Shown piece after piece: positions 9,052 through 17,442 of a stretch of 64,000 nt of DNA (within the stretch, counting starts at the first letter, position 1; every line of letters begins with the position of its first letter). The position numbers and the translations under genes are program-made. The notes below the pieces were generated by a model. That model had not been told where the DNA came from, searched no databases, and saw only the letters and a list, made by a program, of their open reading frames with translations. The DNA is from Syntrophopropionicum propionicicum_A (GTDB lineage Bacteria; Bacillota; Desulfotomaculia; Desulfotomaculales; Pelotomaculaceae). Location of the stretch: assembly GCF_048984525.1 (NCBI RefSeq), contig NZ_JBMGJC010000001.1, positions 310,001 through 374,000 of the forward strand, in the 5' to 3' direction.

Positions 9052-9324
9052 TCATCCGTTCTTTACCAGCCCCTTTTTTAAATCTTCCACCAACTCCTGG
9101 CTTATGGTGCGCTGCAGCGCTTTGTCCAGCCGTTTGCCTTTCAGTGCTTTGGTGAGACACTCCAAACCCGGGCAGATGTATGCGCCGCGTCCGGATTTCT
9201 TTCCGGTGGGGTCTATTTCCACAGTATCATCAGGGGTGCGGACCACCCTGATCAGCTGTTTTTTGGGTTTCATCTCCTGGCATCCAACACACATGCGCTG
9301 GGGAGTTTTTTTTACTTTAGGCAC
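9052..9324 (-). CDS. rnpM: RNase P modulator RnpM (YlxR family)
   Basis: YlxR-family RNA-binding protein; the B. subtilis homologue modulates RNase P. The 90-residue product carries the family pattern RMCVGCQEMKPKKQLIRVVR, then DPTGKKSGRGAYICP and a second Cys (LECLTKAL). The start is GTG at 9324, with GGGAGAGG five bases upstream. It lies in the nusA-rnpM-infB order and is separated from nusA by 12 bases, so it belongs to the rimP-led operon. Confidence 0.92.
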   Translation of the reverse strand: MPKVKKTPQRMCVGCQEMKPKKQLIRVVRTPDDTVEIDPTGKKSGRGAYICPGLECLTKALKGKRLDKALQRTISQELVEDLKKGLVKNG

Positions 9325-9336
9325 TTAGACCTCTCC

Positions 9337-10419
9337 CTATTCATATTCATTTTCAAAAAGGTCGTTGTACTCGTCCGGATATATCTCTCTCATCTGGGAC
9401 TCACTCTTAATATCTATCTTCCAGCCGGTTAATTTAGCCGCCAGACGGGCGTTTTGGCCTTCTTTCCCGATAGCCAGCGAAAGTTGATAGTCCGGCACAA
9501 TCACTCGCGCCACTTTTTCTTCCTCCCAAATTTCCACCGCGACTACTTTAGCGGGACTCAGTGAGCTGGCCACAAACTTGGACGGATCTGTATTCCATTT
9601 TATTATATCTATCTTTTCACCGTTCAGTTCGTTTACTATATTCTGTACCCTGAGCCCTTTCGGACCGACGCAAGCGCCGACCGGGTCCACGTTATCGTCT
9701 TTGGAATAGACAGCTATTTTTGAACGGGCGCCCGCTTCCCTGGCAACCCCTTTGAGCTCGATTACACCGTCCAGCAGTTCCGGTACTTCCATCTCAAAAA
9801 GGCGTTTCAAAAGGCCGGGGTGGGTGCGTGAAACAAGGATCTGAGGCCCTTTGGTGGTTTTTCTGACTTCTATAATATATATCTTGATCCTGCCTCCCTG
9901 CCGGTAGTCCTCCCCCGGCATCTGTTCTGAGGGAGCAAGGATAGCCTCTGTTTTTCCCAGTTCTATATATACGTTTTTTTGCTCAATTCTCTGGACAACC
10001 CCTGTTACAATGTCGCCTTCCCGGTTTGAGAACTCTTCAAAAATTATGTCTCTTTCTGCCTCACGGATCCGTTGGACAACTACCTGCTTGGCTGTCTGCG
10101 CTGCGATGCGGCCGAAATTCCGGGGCGTGACTTCTGTTTCAACGATATCACCCAGTTCATAATTGGGGTTTATTCTTTGCGCCTCTTCCAGCGCTATTTC
10201 CTGCCGTTGATCTTCCACCTGATCTTTAACGGTTTGTTGAGTATATACCTTAAAATCCCCGGTCTCACGATCTATATGGACCCTGGCATTTTGCAGCGAG
10301 CCGAAGTTTCTCTTATAAGCGGACAATAACGCCGCTTCAATCGCTTCCAGCAGTATATCAACCGTTATACCCTTTTCCTTTTCTAAATCCTTAAGGGCTT
10401 CCAAAAAATCGATGTTCAT
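9337..10419 (-). CDS. nusA: Transcription termination/antitermination factor NusA
   Basis: Binds RNA polymerase and nascent RNA to modulate pausing, termination and antitermination. The 360-residue protein has the N-terminal RNAP-binding domain (MNIDFLEALKDLEKEKGI), an S1 domain (about 135-200) and two KH domains, with DPVGACVGPKGLRVQNIV near 235 and LAIGKEGQNARLAAKLTGW near 320. It ends soon after KH2, the usual length for Gram-positive NusA. GAGGG precedes the ATG. Confidence 0.97.
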   Translation of the reverse strand: MNIDFLEALKDLEKEKGITVDILLEAIEAALLSAYKRNFGSLQNARVHIDRETGDFKVYTQQTVKDQVEDQRQEIALEEAQRINPNYELGDIVETEVTPRNFGRIAAQTAKQVVVQRIREAERDIIFEEFSNREGDIVTGVVQRIEQKNVYIELGKTEAILAPSEQMPGEDYRQGGRIKIYIIEVRKTTKGPQILVSRTHPGLLKRLFEMEVPELLDGVIELKGVAREAGARSKIAVYSKDDNVDPVGACVGPKGLRVQNIVNELNGEKIDIIKWNTDPSKFVASSLSPAKVVAVEIWEEEKVARVIVPDYQLSLAIGKEGQNARLAAKLTGWKIDIKSESQMREIYPDEYNDLFENEYE

Positions 10420-10439
10420 CTTTTTCCCTCCCTGAACTC

Positions 10440-10901
10440 TTAAAATTCCGCTTTCAGCCGTGCCGACGCAACTTGCCTGAAAGGTATAACGAGTTCTTTG
10501 CCTTCTGAATGAAGAATGATATCATCATCGCGGACATCCGCGATCTGTCCGGTAATATTTTTTTTCCCGTCATATGGCACAAAAGTGGTTATGACAGCCA
10601 TGCTTCCGGCAAAGCGGTTGAAATCAGACAATTTTTTCAGCGGCCTTTCGATCCCCGGTGATGAAACCTCGAGGTAGTAAGACTGCGGTATCGGATCCTT
10701 TTCATCTAATAGCCTGTCTATTTTTTGCGAAAGATACCCGCAATCTTCAATCCCTATGCCGCCGGGTTTGTCAATAAATATACGCAGGTACCAGCTGCCG
10801 CCTTCTTTAACAAATTCAACATCGACCAGTTCCATGCCGGATTCCTGCACCAGGGGTGTAATTAATTCCTCGACTATTTCTACAGTCTTTGTTTTGGCCA
10901 A
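10440..10901 (-). CDS. rimP: Ribosome maturation factor RimP
   Basis: Needed for 30S subunit maturation. The product has the RimP signatures ELVDVEFVKEGGSWYLRIFID, GIGIEDCGYLSQKID and YYLEVSSPGIERPL, and a C-terminal Sm-like domain. Two ATG codons lie upstream (10916 and 10925), but neither has a ribosome site. A GGAGG sits eight bases before TTG at 10901, so the start is set there, giving 153 residues. It is the first gene of the rimP-nusA-rnpM-infB operon and has its own promoter and leader. Confidence 0.94.
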   Translation of the reverse strand: MAKTKTVEIVEELITPLVQESGMELVDVEFVKEGGSWYLRIFIDKPGGIGIEDCGYLSQKIDRLLDEKDPIPQSYYLEVSSPGIERPLKKLSDFNRFAGSMAVITTFVPYDGKKNITGQIADVRDDDIILHSEGKELVIPFRQVASARLKAEF

Positions 10902-10965
10902 CTGTATAACCTCCATGGCAGACATGTTTTTAAAAACACATATTTATCTCCAACATAAGACGAAA

Positions 10966-10984
10966 GAGTGGGCGCCACCCACTC
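10966..10984 (-). promoter_or_regulatory. Leader hairpin upstream of rimP
   Basis: GAGTGGG and CCCACTC form a perfect 7-bp stem around a 5-base loop, about 35 bases after the predicted transcription start and 65 bases before the rimP start. The tail TTTCGTCTT is only weakly T-rich. It could be an attenuator of the nusA operon, a processing stem, or a terminator for mgtC read-through. Confidence 0.5.
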
Positions 10985-11024
10985 CTTAAAGAAGTAAAAA
11001 TCTACCTTGCCGAAAACCAAAAAT

Positions 11025-11053
11025 AGTATATCACAGAAGATAATTGTTGACAA
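11025..11053 (-). promoter_or_regulatory. Promoter of the rimP-nusA-rnpM-infB operon
   Basis: Minus-strand TTGTCA (11048-11053), a 17-base spacer and TATACT (11025-11030), preceded by TG in the extended -10 position. It lies just after the mgtC stop codon and gives a leader of roughly 115 bases before rimP. Both boxes and spacing agree with a vegetative sigmaA promoter. Confidence 0.75.
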
Positions 11054-11066
11054 GTGCAAATATAGC

Positions 11067-11738
11067 TCAGGTTCTGTGTTCGACCCTGTACACTCCCGGC
11101 AAGGTGGTAAGATAGTGCAGGATATCAATCATCTTTTTCTCAGGTGGTATTTTCATATATACTTCGAGCAGCACCCGCCCGGCTTCGTGCATTTTGCTGA
11201 CTTCAATTTTATTAACTTCGCCTACCTGCTCTTCGAGATAAGCCCTGATTAACCTGACTTGTTCCGGCATGTCTGACACTACCATGCTGAGGAGGTCATA
11301 CCTTCCCTTGCCGCGCACCAGGTCTTCAAAAGTGCCCAGCAGTACCAGGGTAAACAACACCAGCAGGGTTCCCAGGGCGGCCGGCAGGTAATAACCCGCG
11401 CCGCAGGCCAGGCCCACCGAGGCAACCACCCAAAGGCTGGCTGCTGTTGTGAGGCCGCGGATCAGCAGGCCTTCACGCATAATCGCCCCGGCCCCCAGAA
11501 AACCTATGCCGCTTACCACCTGGGCGGCGACCCTGGCGGCGTCACCTTTGAACTGGTAGTGCAGTCCCTCGGAGACTATCATGCAAACAGCTGCGCCGAC
11601 AGCGACTAATATATGGGTCCGGAATCCGGCCGAGTATGTACGGTATCCCACCAGCAGCCTTTCCCGTTCCAGTCCAATGAAGCCGCCAAGTACCACAGAC
11701 ATAACCAGTCTTAAAACAACTTCACCCTCGTTCAGCAC
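11067..11738 (-). CDS. MgtC/SapB family membrane protein
   Basis: A 223-residue inner-membrane protein with four or five hydrophobic segments in the first 140 residues and a soluble ACT-like C-terminal domain (about 148-223). The family signatures GGFIGLERE (about 18-26), FRTHILVAVGAA and GIGFLGAGAI (about 77-86) are present. Homologues are linked to magnesium limitation and membrane homeostasis, but the biochemical role is unsettled. The start is GTG at 11738, with GGGGGTG five bases upstream. It follows a glycosyltransferase gene in a slot where many Gram-positives have polC. Confidence 0.85.
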   Translation of the reverse strand: MLNEGEVVLRLVMSVVLGGFIGLERERLLVGYRTYSAGFRTHILVAVGAAVCMIVSEGLHYQFKGDAARVAAQVVSGIGFLGAGAIMREGLLIRGLTTAASLWVVASVGLACGAGYYLPAALGTLLVLFTLVLLGTFEDLVRGKGRYDLLSMVVSDMPEQVRLIRAYLEEQVGEVNKIEVSKMHEAGRVLLEVYMKIPPEKKMIDILHYLTTLPGVYRVEHRT

Positions 11739-11770
11739 AGCAGCACCCCCAAGCCGAGGAATTTCATTTT

Positions 11771-12958
11771 TTATTTTGCAGCCCTTTTGTAATCTGGGCT
11801 GTCCACAGCTTGCGCCATTAGCCTTACGGCGTCACGCGCCGCGTTTGGTTTGCCGCGCGCCGCCGATGCGCGCGCCATTATTTCGATTTTTGCGGGATCC
11901 TTGAGGTAATCCTTTACCACTGAGGCCAGGTTTGCCGCGCTGACCCTGACGCCTGCGCCCGCGGCGGCCATAAATTCAGTATTCTTTTCCTCCTGGCCCG
12001 GCAGGGGATCCACAATTAATATCGGCAGTCCCAATGACATGGCCTCGGCACAGGCGAGCCCGCCGGCTTTTCCCACCATGATATCGGACGCTGCCATCAA
12101 CACGTGGATGTAGTCGACAAAGCCATGGATCTGCACCCGGCACGCCATGTCCCGGGCCATATTGTCCAACTTCTCCCGCAGCGCGGCATTGGCGCCGGCC
12201 ACACATATCAGCTGATACCCGCTGCCGCTCCCCAGTGTTTTAAACACAGAATCTATAGGCCCCATACCCAACCCGCCGCCCATGAGCAGGATTACCGGCA
12301 GGTCCGGCTCAAGGCCGATCTTTTTCCGCAGCAGGGCTTTATCATACCGGCCGGAAAATTGCGAGTGAATTGGTATCCCCGTCGCGTGCACGCGCCCGGG
12401 TTCTATTCCGAAATCCAGGCACTGCGGTATTAAGTCCTCGGAACCAACTATATAGTTGTCTACTTCAGGAAAAATGTAGAAGGAGTGGACGTCATAGTCG
12501 GTAATTATCGCGAACACCGGTCCCCGGAACACTCCTTTTTTCTTAAGGAATGAAACTATACCAAGGGGAAAGGCGTGGGTGCAGACTATAATCTCCGGTT
12601 TGAAATCTTTTATGTATTCCACCAGCCTGGGCGCGGCCGCGATGTTTATGATATGGCTGAAGCCGACCTTGCCTTTTCCCGACAGCGGCTTCCCGTGTTC
12701 AGCCTGGCGGTACAGGAATCCATACAGAAGAGGCGATTTTTTCAGCATTTCCATGTAAGCGCCGAGAACAACTTTGCCCAGAAATGGGCTGGCATAGCGG
12801 AAAGTGTCCAGGATTCTGATTTCCGCGCCGGGATAAAGCGATCCCGCCGCTTCCCTGAGCGCTTCCGCTGTACGCATATGGCCCGCCCCGACTGCCACGG
12901 ATAATATCAGAACTTTATTCAGCCCCAAATCTTTGACAACCTCTTTCCAAGTATACAT
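11771..12958 (-). CDS. UgtP/MGDG-synthase-like diacylglycerol glycosyltransferase
   Basis: A 395-residue GT-B glycosyltransferase. The N-terminal MGDG-synthase-type acceptor domain shows ILSVAVGAGHMRTAEAL (about 19-35). The nucleotide-sugar domain shows LMGGGLGMG and the binding loop MVGKAGGLACAEAMSLGLPILI. Relatives transfer glucose or galactose to diacylglycerol to make glycolipids. The frame is open for 59 more codons upstream, but those codons (GTVLLTHF, GMGTHL) come from an interspersed repeat. The ATG at 12958, with AGGAAAG nine bases before it, is the likely start. The exact sugar and lipid cannot be read from sequence. Confidence 0.85.
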   Translation of the reverse strand: MYTWKEVVKDLGLNKVLILSVAVGAGHMRTAEALREAAGSLYPGAEIRILDTFRYASPFLGKVVLGAYMEMLKKSPLLYGFLYRQAEHGKPLSGKGKVGFSHIINIAAAPRLVEYIKDFKPEIIVCTHAFPLGIVSFLKKKGVFRGPVFAIITDYDVHSFYIFPEVDNYIVGSEDLIPQCLDFGIEPGRVHATGIPIHSQFSGRYDKALLRKKIGLEPDLPVILLMGGGLGMGPIDSVFKTLGSGSGYQLICVAGANAALREKLDNMARDMACRVQIHGFVDYIHVLMAASDIMVGKAGGLACAEAMSLGLPILIVDPLPGQEEKNTEFMAAAGAGVRVSAANLASVVKDYLKDPAKIEIMARASAARGKPNAARDAVRLMAQAVDSPDYKRAAK

Positions 12959-12984
12959 TTTCGAAGACTTTCCTAGGCCATTCT

Positions 12985-13194
12985 GATCGGGGACATATCT
13001 CCGACCCGCAAAGGAATGCCTATTAGAGAGATGTGTCCCCATTCCTCTGTCTGGTACCATGCTACGATACAAGTTGCAAGAAAAGTGTGTCAAGAGAACC
13101 GTCCCCTTGACACGCAAACAGAGGTGTGTCCCCATTCCTCTGTCATTGTATCAACCCAAACTATCAGTTTCGCAACATGGGTGTCACGTCTCAA
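12985..13194. repeat. Composite interspersed repeat after proS
   Basis: No gene is seen here. The gap contains two identical 20-bp copies of tgtgtccccattcctctgtc (13032-13051 and 13125-13144) and a caagagaaccgtccccttga segment. A module at 13125-13183 is almost repeated at 16237-16296, and a short acgtctcaat tract touches the proS stop codon. The module at 13032-13080 resembles 18695-18745. It belongs to the same repeat family as the gaps at 16.0, 18.6 and 53.8 kb. Confidence 0.8.
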
Positions 13195-14907
13195 TTACAG
13201 TACCCTGAGCATCTCCAGCACAGTATGTTCCAGTTTATCCTCGGGTACCATAGATACTTCCCCGGTCCGGCGCGTCTTCACTTCAAATGTCTTTTCCGAC
13301 ACTGCTTTTGAACCCACGGTTATCCGCAGCGGGTAGCCGATCAGGTCGGCGTCTTTAAACTTGACTCCCGCCCGCTCGGCCCGGTCGTCCAGAAGCGCCT
13401 CCACGCCCGCGGCTGTCAGACGCTCATATATATTTTCGGCCAAAGCTGCCTGTTCAGCATCCTTGATGTTAACGGGTACGACCACTACGTGAAAAGGCGC
13501 GATAGCCGCTGGCCAGATGATTCCGTCCTGGTCGTTGTTCTGTTCGATGGCAGCCGCCATGGTCCTGGTGACGCCTATCCCGTAACAGCCCATTATTATT
13601 GGCTTGGACTTGCCGCTTTCATCGAGGTAAGTCGCCCCCAGTATCTTGCTGTATTTAGCGCCCAGTTTAAATATCTGGCCGACTTCGATACCCCTCGCTT
13701 CATTTAACTTCTGGCCGCAGCAGGGGCATGGTTCACCGGCCTCCACCATCCTGACATCAGTTAATATATCTATGGAAAAATCACGGCCGGGGTTGACGTT
13801 TATGTAGTGAAAATGGTCCCTGTTAGCCCCGGCGGCAGCATTGGCCATAGACGACACCTCAAGGTCCGCGATTATTTTTACTCCTTTTAAGCCAATCGGC
13901 CCGGAAAACCCTCTCGCTGCCCCGGTTACCTTTAAAATCGTGTTTTCTCCCGCCAGGTCCACCCTCAGGGATCCGAGCAAATTAAGCAATTTTATCTCGT
14001 TTACTTCACGGTCACCCCTGACGAGTACAGCGACTACTTCAGTGTCAGTCTCATAGAGCAGTGTTTTAATGATTTTTTGCGGGGGGATGCCAAGGGACCG
14101 TGTTACTTCTTCGACCGTGCGGCATTCCGGTGTTTCTTTTTCAGTAAGTTTGTCAAGGCCTTCTTTAGCTTTGTCCGGCGGATTTATCTGAGCCGCCCTC
14201 TCGACGTTGGCGGCATAATTGCACGTATCGCTTTCACAGAACAAAATTGAGGCCTCGCCGGATTCCGCCAGTACCATAAACTCCTGGCTCTCGTTGCCTC
14301 CAATGGCGCCCGAATCAGCTTCCACCGGGCGAAAACGCAGGCCGCAGCGCTGGAATACCCTGTTATACGCCTCATGCATTTTCATATAGCTCTCAGCAAG
14401 ACCTTTTTCATCCCTGTCAAATGAATACAGGTCTTTCATGATAAATTCCCTGCCGCGCATCAGGCCGAACCGCGGACGTCTTTCATCCCTGTATTTATTC
14501 TGGACCTGGTAGAGTAAAAGCGGCAGCTGTTTATACGAACTGACTTCTCCCCGCACCAGCGTCGTTATTACTTCCTCGTGGGTGGGACCGAGGGCAAAAT
14601 CCCGGTCATGCCTGTCTTTGAGGCGAAAGAGTTCCGGGCCGTATACATCCCACCGGCCGGATTCCTGCCAGAGTTCCGCCGGCTGCATTATAGGCATCAG
14701 CAACTCCTGGCCGCCCTGCCGGTCCATTTCCTCCCGTATAATCCGCTCTATCTTTTTAAGGACACGCATAGTCAGCGGCAGGTAGTTGTACACCCCGGCC
14801 GCCACTCTCCTGATAAAACCAGCACGCAGTAATAGCCGGTGGCTTACAACCTCCGCATCAGCCGGCGCCTCTCTCAGTGTAGGCGCTAATAACGCTGTCG
14901 CTCGCAT
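13195..14907 (-). CDS. proS: Prolyl-tRNA synthetase
   Basis: Class II aminoacyl-tRNA synthetase that charges tRNA-Pro. The 570-residue bacterial-type enzyme has motif 1 (GVYNYLPLTMRVLKKI), motif 2 (KYRDERRPRFGLMRGREF), an insertion domain for editing of mischarged Ala-tRNA (about 225-380), motif 3 (CYGIGVTRTMAAAIEQ) and the anticodon-binding domain. TAGGAGGAG precedes the ATG at 14907. It follows ispG by 30 bases, as in many Clostridia and Bacilli. Confidence 0.97.
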   Translation of the reverse strand: MRATALLAPTLREAPADAEVVSHRLLLRAGFIRRVAAGVYNYLPLTMRVLKKIERIIREEMDRQGGQELLMPIMQPAELWQESGRWDVYGPELFRLKDRHDRDFALGPTHEEVITTLVRGEVSSYKQLPLLLYQVQNKYRDERRPRFGLMRGREFIMKDLYSFDRDEKGLAESYMKMHEAYNRVFQRCGLRFRPVEADSGAIGGNESQEFMVLAESGEASILFCESDTCNYAANVERAAQINPPDKAKEGLDKLTEKETPECRTVEEVTRSLGIPPQKIIKTLLYETDTEVVAVLVRGDREVNEIKLLNLLGSLRVDLAGENTILKVTGAARGFSGPIGLKGVKIIADLEVSSMANAAAGANRDHFHYINVNPGRDFSIDILTDVRMVEAGEPCPCCGQKLNEARGIEVGQIFKLGAKYSKILGATYLDESGKSKPIIMGCYGIGVTRTMAAAIEQNNDQDGIIWPAAIAPFHVVVVPVNIKDAEQAALAENIYERLTAAGVEALLDDRAERAGVKFKDADLIGYPLRITVGSKAVSEKTFEVKTRRTGEVSMVPEDKLEHTVLEMLRVL

Positions 14908-14937
14908 GGAACTCCTCCTAATTATAATGTTTATAAA

Positions 14938-15987
14938 TTATAGTGTATCGATCTCTTTCAACAGCTCTTCCACCAGACATTCTTCCGGCACCTTGCGCAG
15001 TATTTCCCCTTTGCGAAAAATAAGGCCGAAACCCTTTCCCCCGGCGATGCCGACATCGGCTTCCCGGGCCTCACCGGGCCCGTTTACCACACAGCCCATG
15101 ACTGCTATTTTGAGCGGCTTGTCCACCCGCTGCAACTTATTTTCCACTTCTCCGGCAATCTTAATTAAATCTATCTCCGTCCGGCCGCAGGTCGGGCATG
15201 AGATAAGCTCCACTCCCCTGCTGCGCAGCCCCAGGGCCCTTAATATATCAAAGCCGGCTCTTACTTCGTGGCCCGGATGGCCGGTCAGGGAGACCCGGAT
15301 GGTGTCGCCTATGCCCTCCGACAGGAGTATACCTATGCCTATAGCTGACTTAACGGTGCCATAACGCAGGGTACCGGACTCGGTAACGCCTATATGCAGG
15401 GGGTAATCCACTTTTTCAGACATCATGCGGTATGCTTCCAGCATAAGCGGTACATTAGAGGCCTTCAGGGATAATTTAATATTGGTAAAGTTTAAATCTT
15501 CAAGAATTTCGACATGGCGCATGGCGCTTTCAACCATGGCCGTAGCTGTAACCCCGCCGAATTTTGCCATAAGCTCTTTTTCTAAAGACCCGGCGTTCAC
15601 GCCGATACGAATGGGGATACCATGACCCTGTGCCGCCCTTACGACTTCTTCCACCTTGTTCCTGCCGCCTATGTTGCCCGGGTTAATCCTCAGCCCGTCC
15701 ACACCGGCCTTTATAGCTTCCAGAGCCAGGCGGTGGTCAAAATGAATATCGGCGACAAAGGGAATGCTGATGCCACTTAATATTGCGGGCAGAGCGGCCG
15801 CCGCCTCCGCGTCCGGCACCGCCGCGCGTATAATCTCGCAGCCGCTTTCAGCCAGCGCGTTGATTTGCTCAACAGTAGACACCGGGTCCCTGGTGTCTGA
15901 CTTGGTCATGGACTGCACACTGACAGGGGCGCCGCCGCCGACCTGTACCCCGCCGACAAAAACCGCCCTCGTCTTTCGTCTGTTCAT
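14938..15987 (-). CDS. ispG: 4-hydroxy-3-methylbut-2-enyl diphosphate synthase (flavodoxin/ferredoxin)
   Basis: [4Fe-4S] enzyme of the MEP isoprenoid pathway acting on methylerythritol cyclodiphosphate. The 349-residue protein has the TIM-barrel start (VSVQSMTKSDTRD) and the cluster cysteines in ISCPTCGRTE and in MGCVVNGPGEA near the C-terminus. A GTG nine bases upstream lies in the ribosome site TAGGTG, so the ATG at 15987 is preferred. With dxr, two steps of the MEP pathway are encoded within 4 kb, alongside uppS, which uses the product. Confidence 0.96.
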   Translation of the reverse strand: MNRRKTRAVFVGGVQVGGGAPVSVQSMTKSDTRDPVSTVEQINALAESGCEIIRAAVPDAEAAAALPAILSGISIPFVADIHFDHRLALEAIKAGVDGLRINPGNIGGRNKVEEVVRAAQGHGIPIRIGVNAGSLEKELMAKFGGVTATAMVESAMRHVEILEDLNFTNIKLSLKASNVPLMLEAYRMMSEKVDYPLHIGVTESGTLRYGTVKSAIGIGILLSEGIGDTIRVSLTGHPGHEVRAGFDILRALGLRSRGVELISCPTCGRTEIDLIKIAGEVENKLQRVDKPLKIAVMGCVVNGPGEAREADVGIAGGKGFGLIFRKGEILRKVPEECLVEELLKEIDTL

Positions 15988-16029
15988 ATAGTTCACCTAC
16001 GTCAATCACTGGTTTACACAATCTGTTAG

Positions 16030-16368
16030 TGTAGAGCGGGATTTATCCCGCCAAAGATGTGCGGCTAAAGCCGCACCTACAACAACCACAAGTATCGCCA
16101 GGACGGCGTGCCATACCATCGGGGACATTAATTGAGTGGTGGGTCGTGAGACGTTGGACGTGAGGTTCATACATTCCTTTCAGGTCTTCAACCCTTAAGG
16201 TCTGTCTTGCATTCTCAAGTCTCACGTCTCATTTGGTGTGTCCCCATTCATATGTCATTGTATCAACCCAAAACAATCAGTTTCGCAACATAGGTGTTTC
16301 GGGGTCGGGTTCTTTTAACCCTTGAAAACGTCTTGCATTCTCACGTCACACGTCTCATTTCCCACGTC
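16030..16368. repeat. Composite interspersed repeat between rseP and ispG
   Basis: A 339-base gene-free stretch. It starts next to the rseP stop codon with short-period tcacgtc/cacgtctc tracts, then an aacccttgaa motif. The 60-base module shared with 13125-13183 follows, then more acgtctcac tracts. Two REP-like stem-loops end it: gcggg/cccgc at 16036-16051 and gtgcggct/agccgcac at 16059-16076. No coding potential or transposase is seen. Confidence 0.8.
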
Positions 16369-17424
16369 TCATTGTCCCGTTCCATTATCCATAGTAAAAA
16401 TCTGCAGTATGTCATTGTACGTTATTATCACCATCAACAGCAGGAGCAGGCCGAACCCGACCAGGTGGATAAAGTTCTCCTTAACAGGGTCCACCGGGCG
16501 CCTCCTGATTTTCTCCCAAATTAGGAATAGAATACGGCTGCCGTCCAGGGCCGGTATGGGGAACAGGTTGAATAAGCCAAGGTTTATACTCAATATAGCT
16601 GCGAGCTTCAGCAGAATGACAAACCCGATCTGCGCCGCCTTGCCAATTTCACTGACCACCCGCACCGGACCGCCCAGCTCGGCCGGTGTCTGCCCGAATA
16701 TCATCTTTGATATAAATTCCATAATTACCGCTGTGAACCTGCCGGTCCATTCTATTCCCAGCGAAACCGACTGCAAGAGGCCTACCTTGACATATTCCTC
16801 CGCCGGGTAAATTCCGATTAACCCGCGGCCGTCTTCAGCCTTTATTGTCGTCAGTTCAAACTGCAGTTCAGAGCCGTCCCTGAGTACGACAATTGAAATG
16901 TCTTTTTCAGGCCTTTCATTAATTAAGGTGACCAGGTCAGCCCATTTATCAACCGCTTTGCCGTCAACCGCCACAATCCTGTCGCCAGCGGCAAGGCCGG
17001 CAATCTGCGCGGGGTAACCGGGGTTAACGTCCCCGATCCCGGTCCCGCTTGACGCGACAGGCTCGCCTTGCGAGGCAAAAACCACGGCAAAAAGCAGCGC
17101 TGCCAAAAAGAAGTTCATAAACGGCCCCGCAAAAATAACAGCAATTCTCTGCCAGACGGTTTTCCTGTTAAAGCCCCTGTCCTGATCTTCTTCGGGCAGT
17201 TCTTCGTTCGGGTCCATCCCGGCCATGCGCACAAAACCGCCAAGGGGGAACAGGCGCAGGCTGTATGATGTTTCCCCCCGGGGGAGCGCTAACAGTTTGG
17301 GGCCAAAACCGAGACTGAACTCGTAAACTTTGATCCCTACCATTTTGGCCACTACAAAGTGACCGAACTCGTGGAATAGTATCAGTATTCCGAAGACAAA
17401 AACCGAAGCAATAAATGTTAACAT
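16369..17424 (-). CDS. rseP: RseP-type site-2 membrane zinc metalloprotease
   Basis: Intramembrane protease of the M50B family that cleaves membrane-anchored regulators such as anti-sigma factors. The 351-residue protein has the zinc motif HEFGH (about 18-22) in its first membrane segment, the GFGPKLL signature, a PDZ domain (about 115-205) with GYPAQIAGLAAGDRI, and the third ligand in NLFPIPALDGSRILF (about 303). Its position between dxr and ispG is conserved. In sporulating Gram-positives such proteases also serve sigma-factor pathways; the substrate here is unknown. Confidence 0.95.
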   Translation of the reverse strand: MLTFIASVFVFGILILFHEFGHFVVAKMVGIKVYEFSLGFGPKLLALPRGETSYSLRLFPLGGFVRMAGMDPNEELPEEDQDRGFNRKTVWQRIAVIFAGPFMNFFLAALLFAVVFASQGEPVASSGTGIGDVNPGYPAQIAGLAAGDRIVAVDGKAVDKWADLVTLINERPEKDISIVVLRDGSELQFELTTIKAEDGRGLIGIYPAEEYVKVGLLQSVSLGIEWTGRFTAVIMEFISKMIFGQTPAELGGPVRVVSEIGKAAQIGFVILLKLAAILSINLGLFNLFPIPALDGSRILFLIWEKIRRRPVDPVKENFIHLVGFGLLLLLMVIITYNDILQIFTMDNGTGQ

Positions 17425-17442
17425 TACAGCACCCCAAGCACT

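Noticed and set aside
12959..13135. 59-codon N-terminal extension of the glycosyltransferase
   Set aside because: The codons come from interspersed repeat sequence that is found elsewhere in non-coding gaps; the family start and a ribosome site are at 12958.
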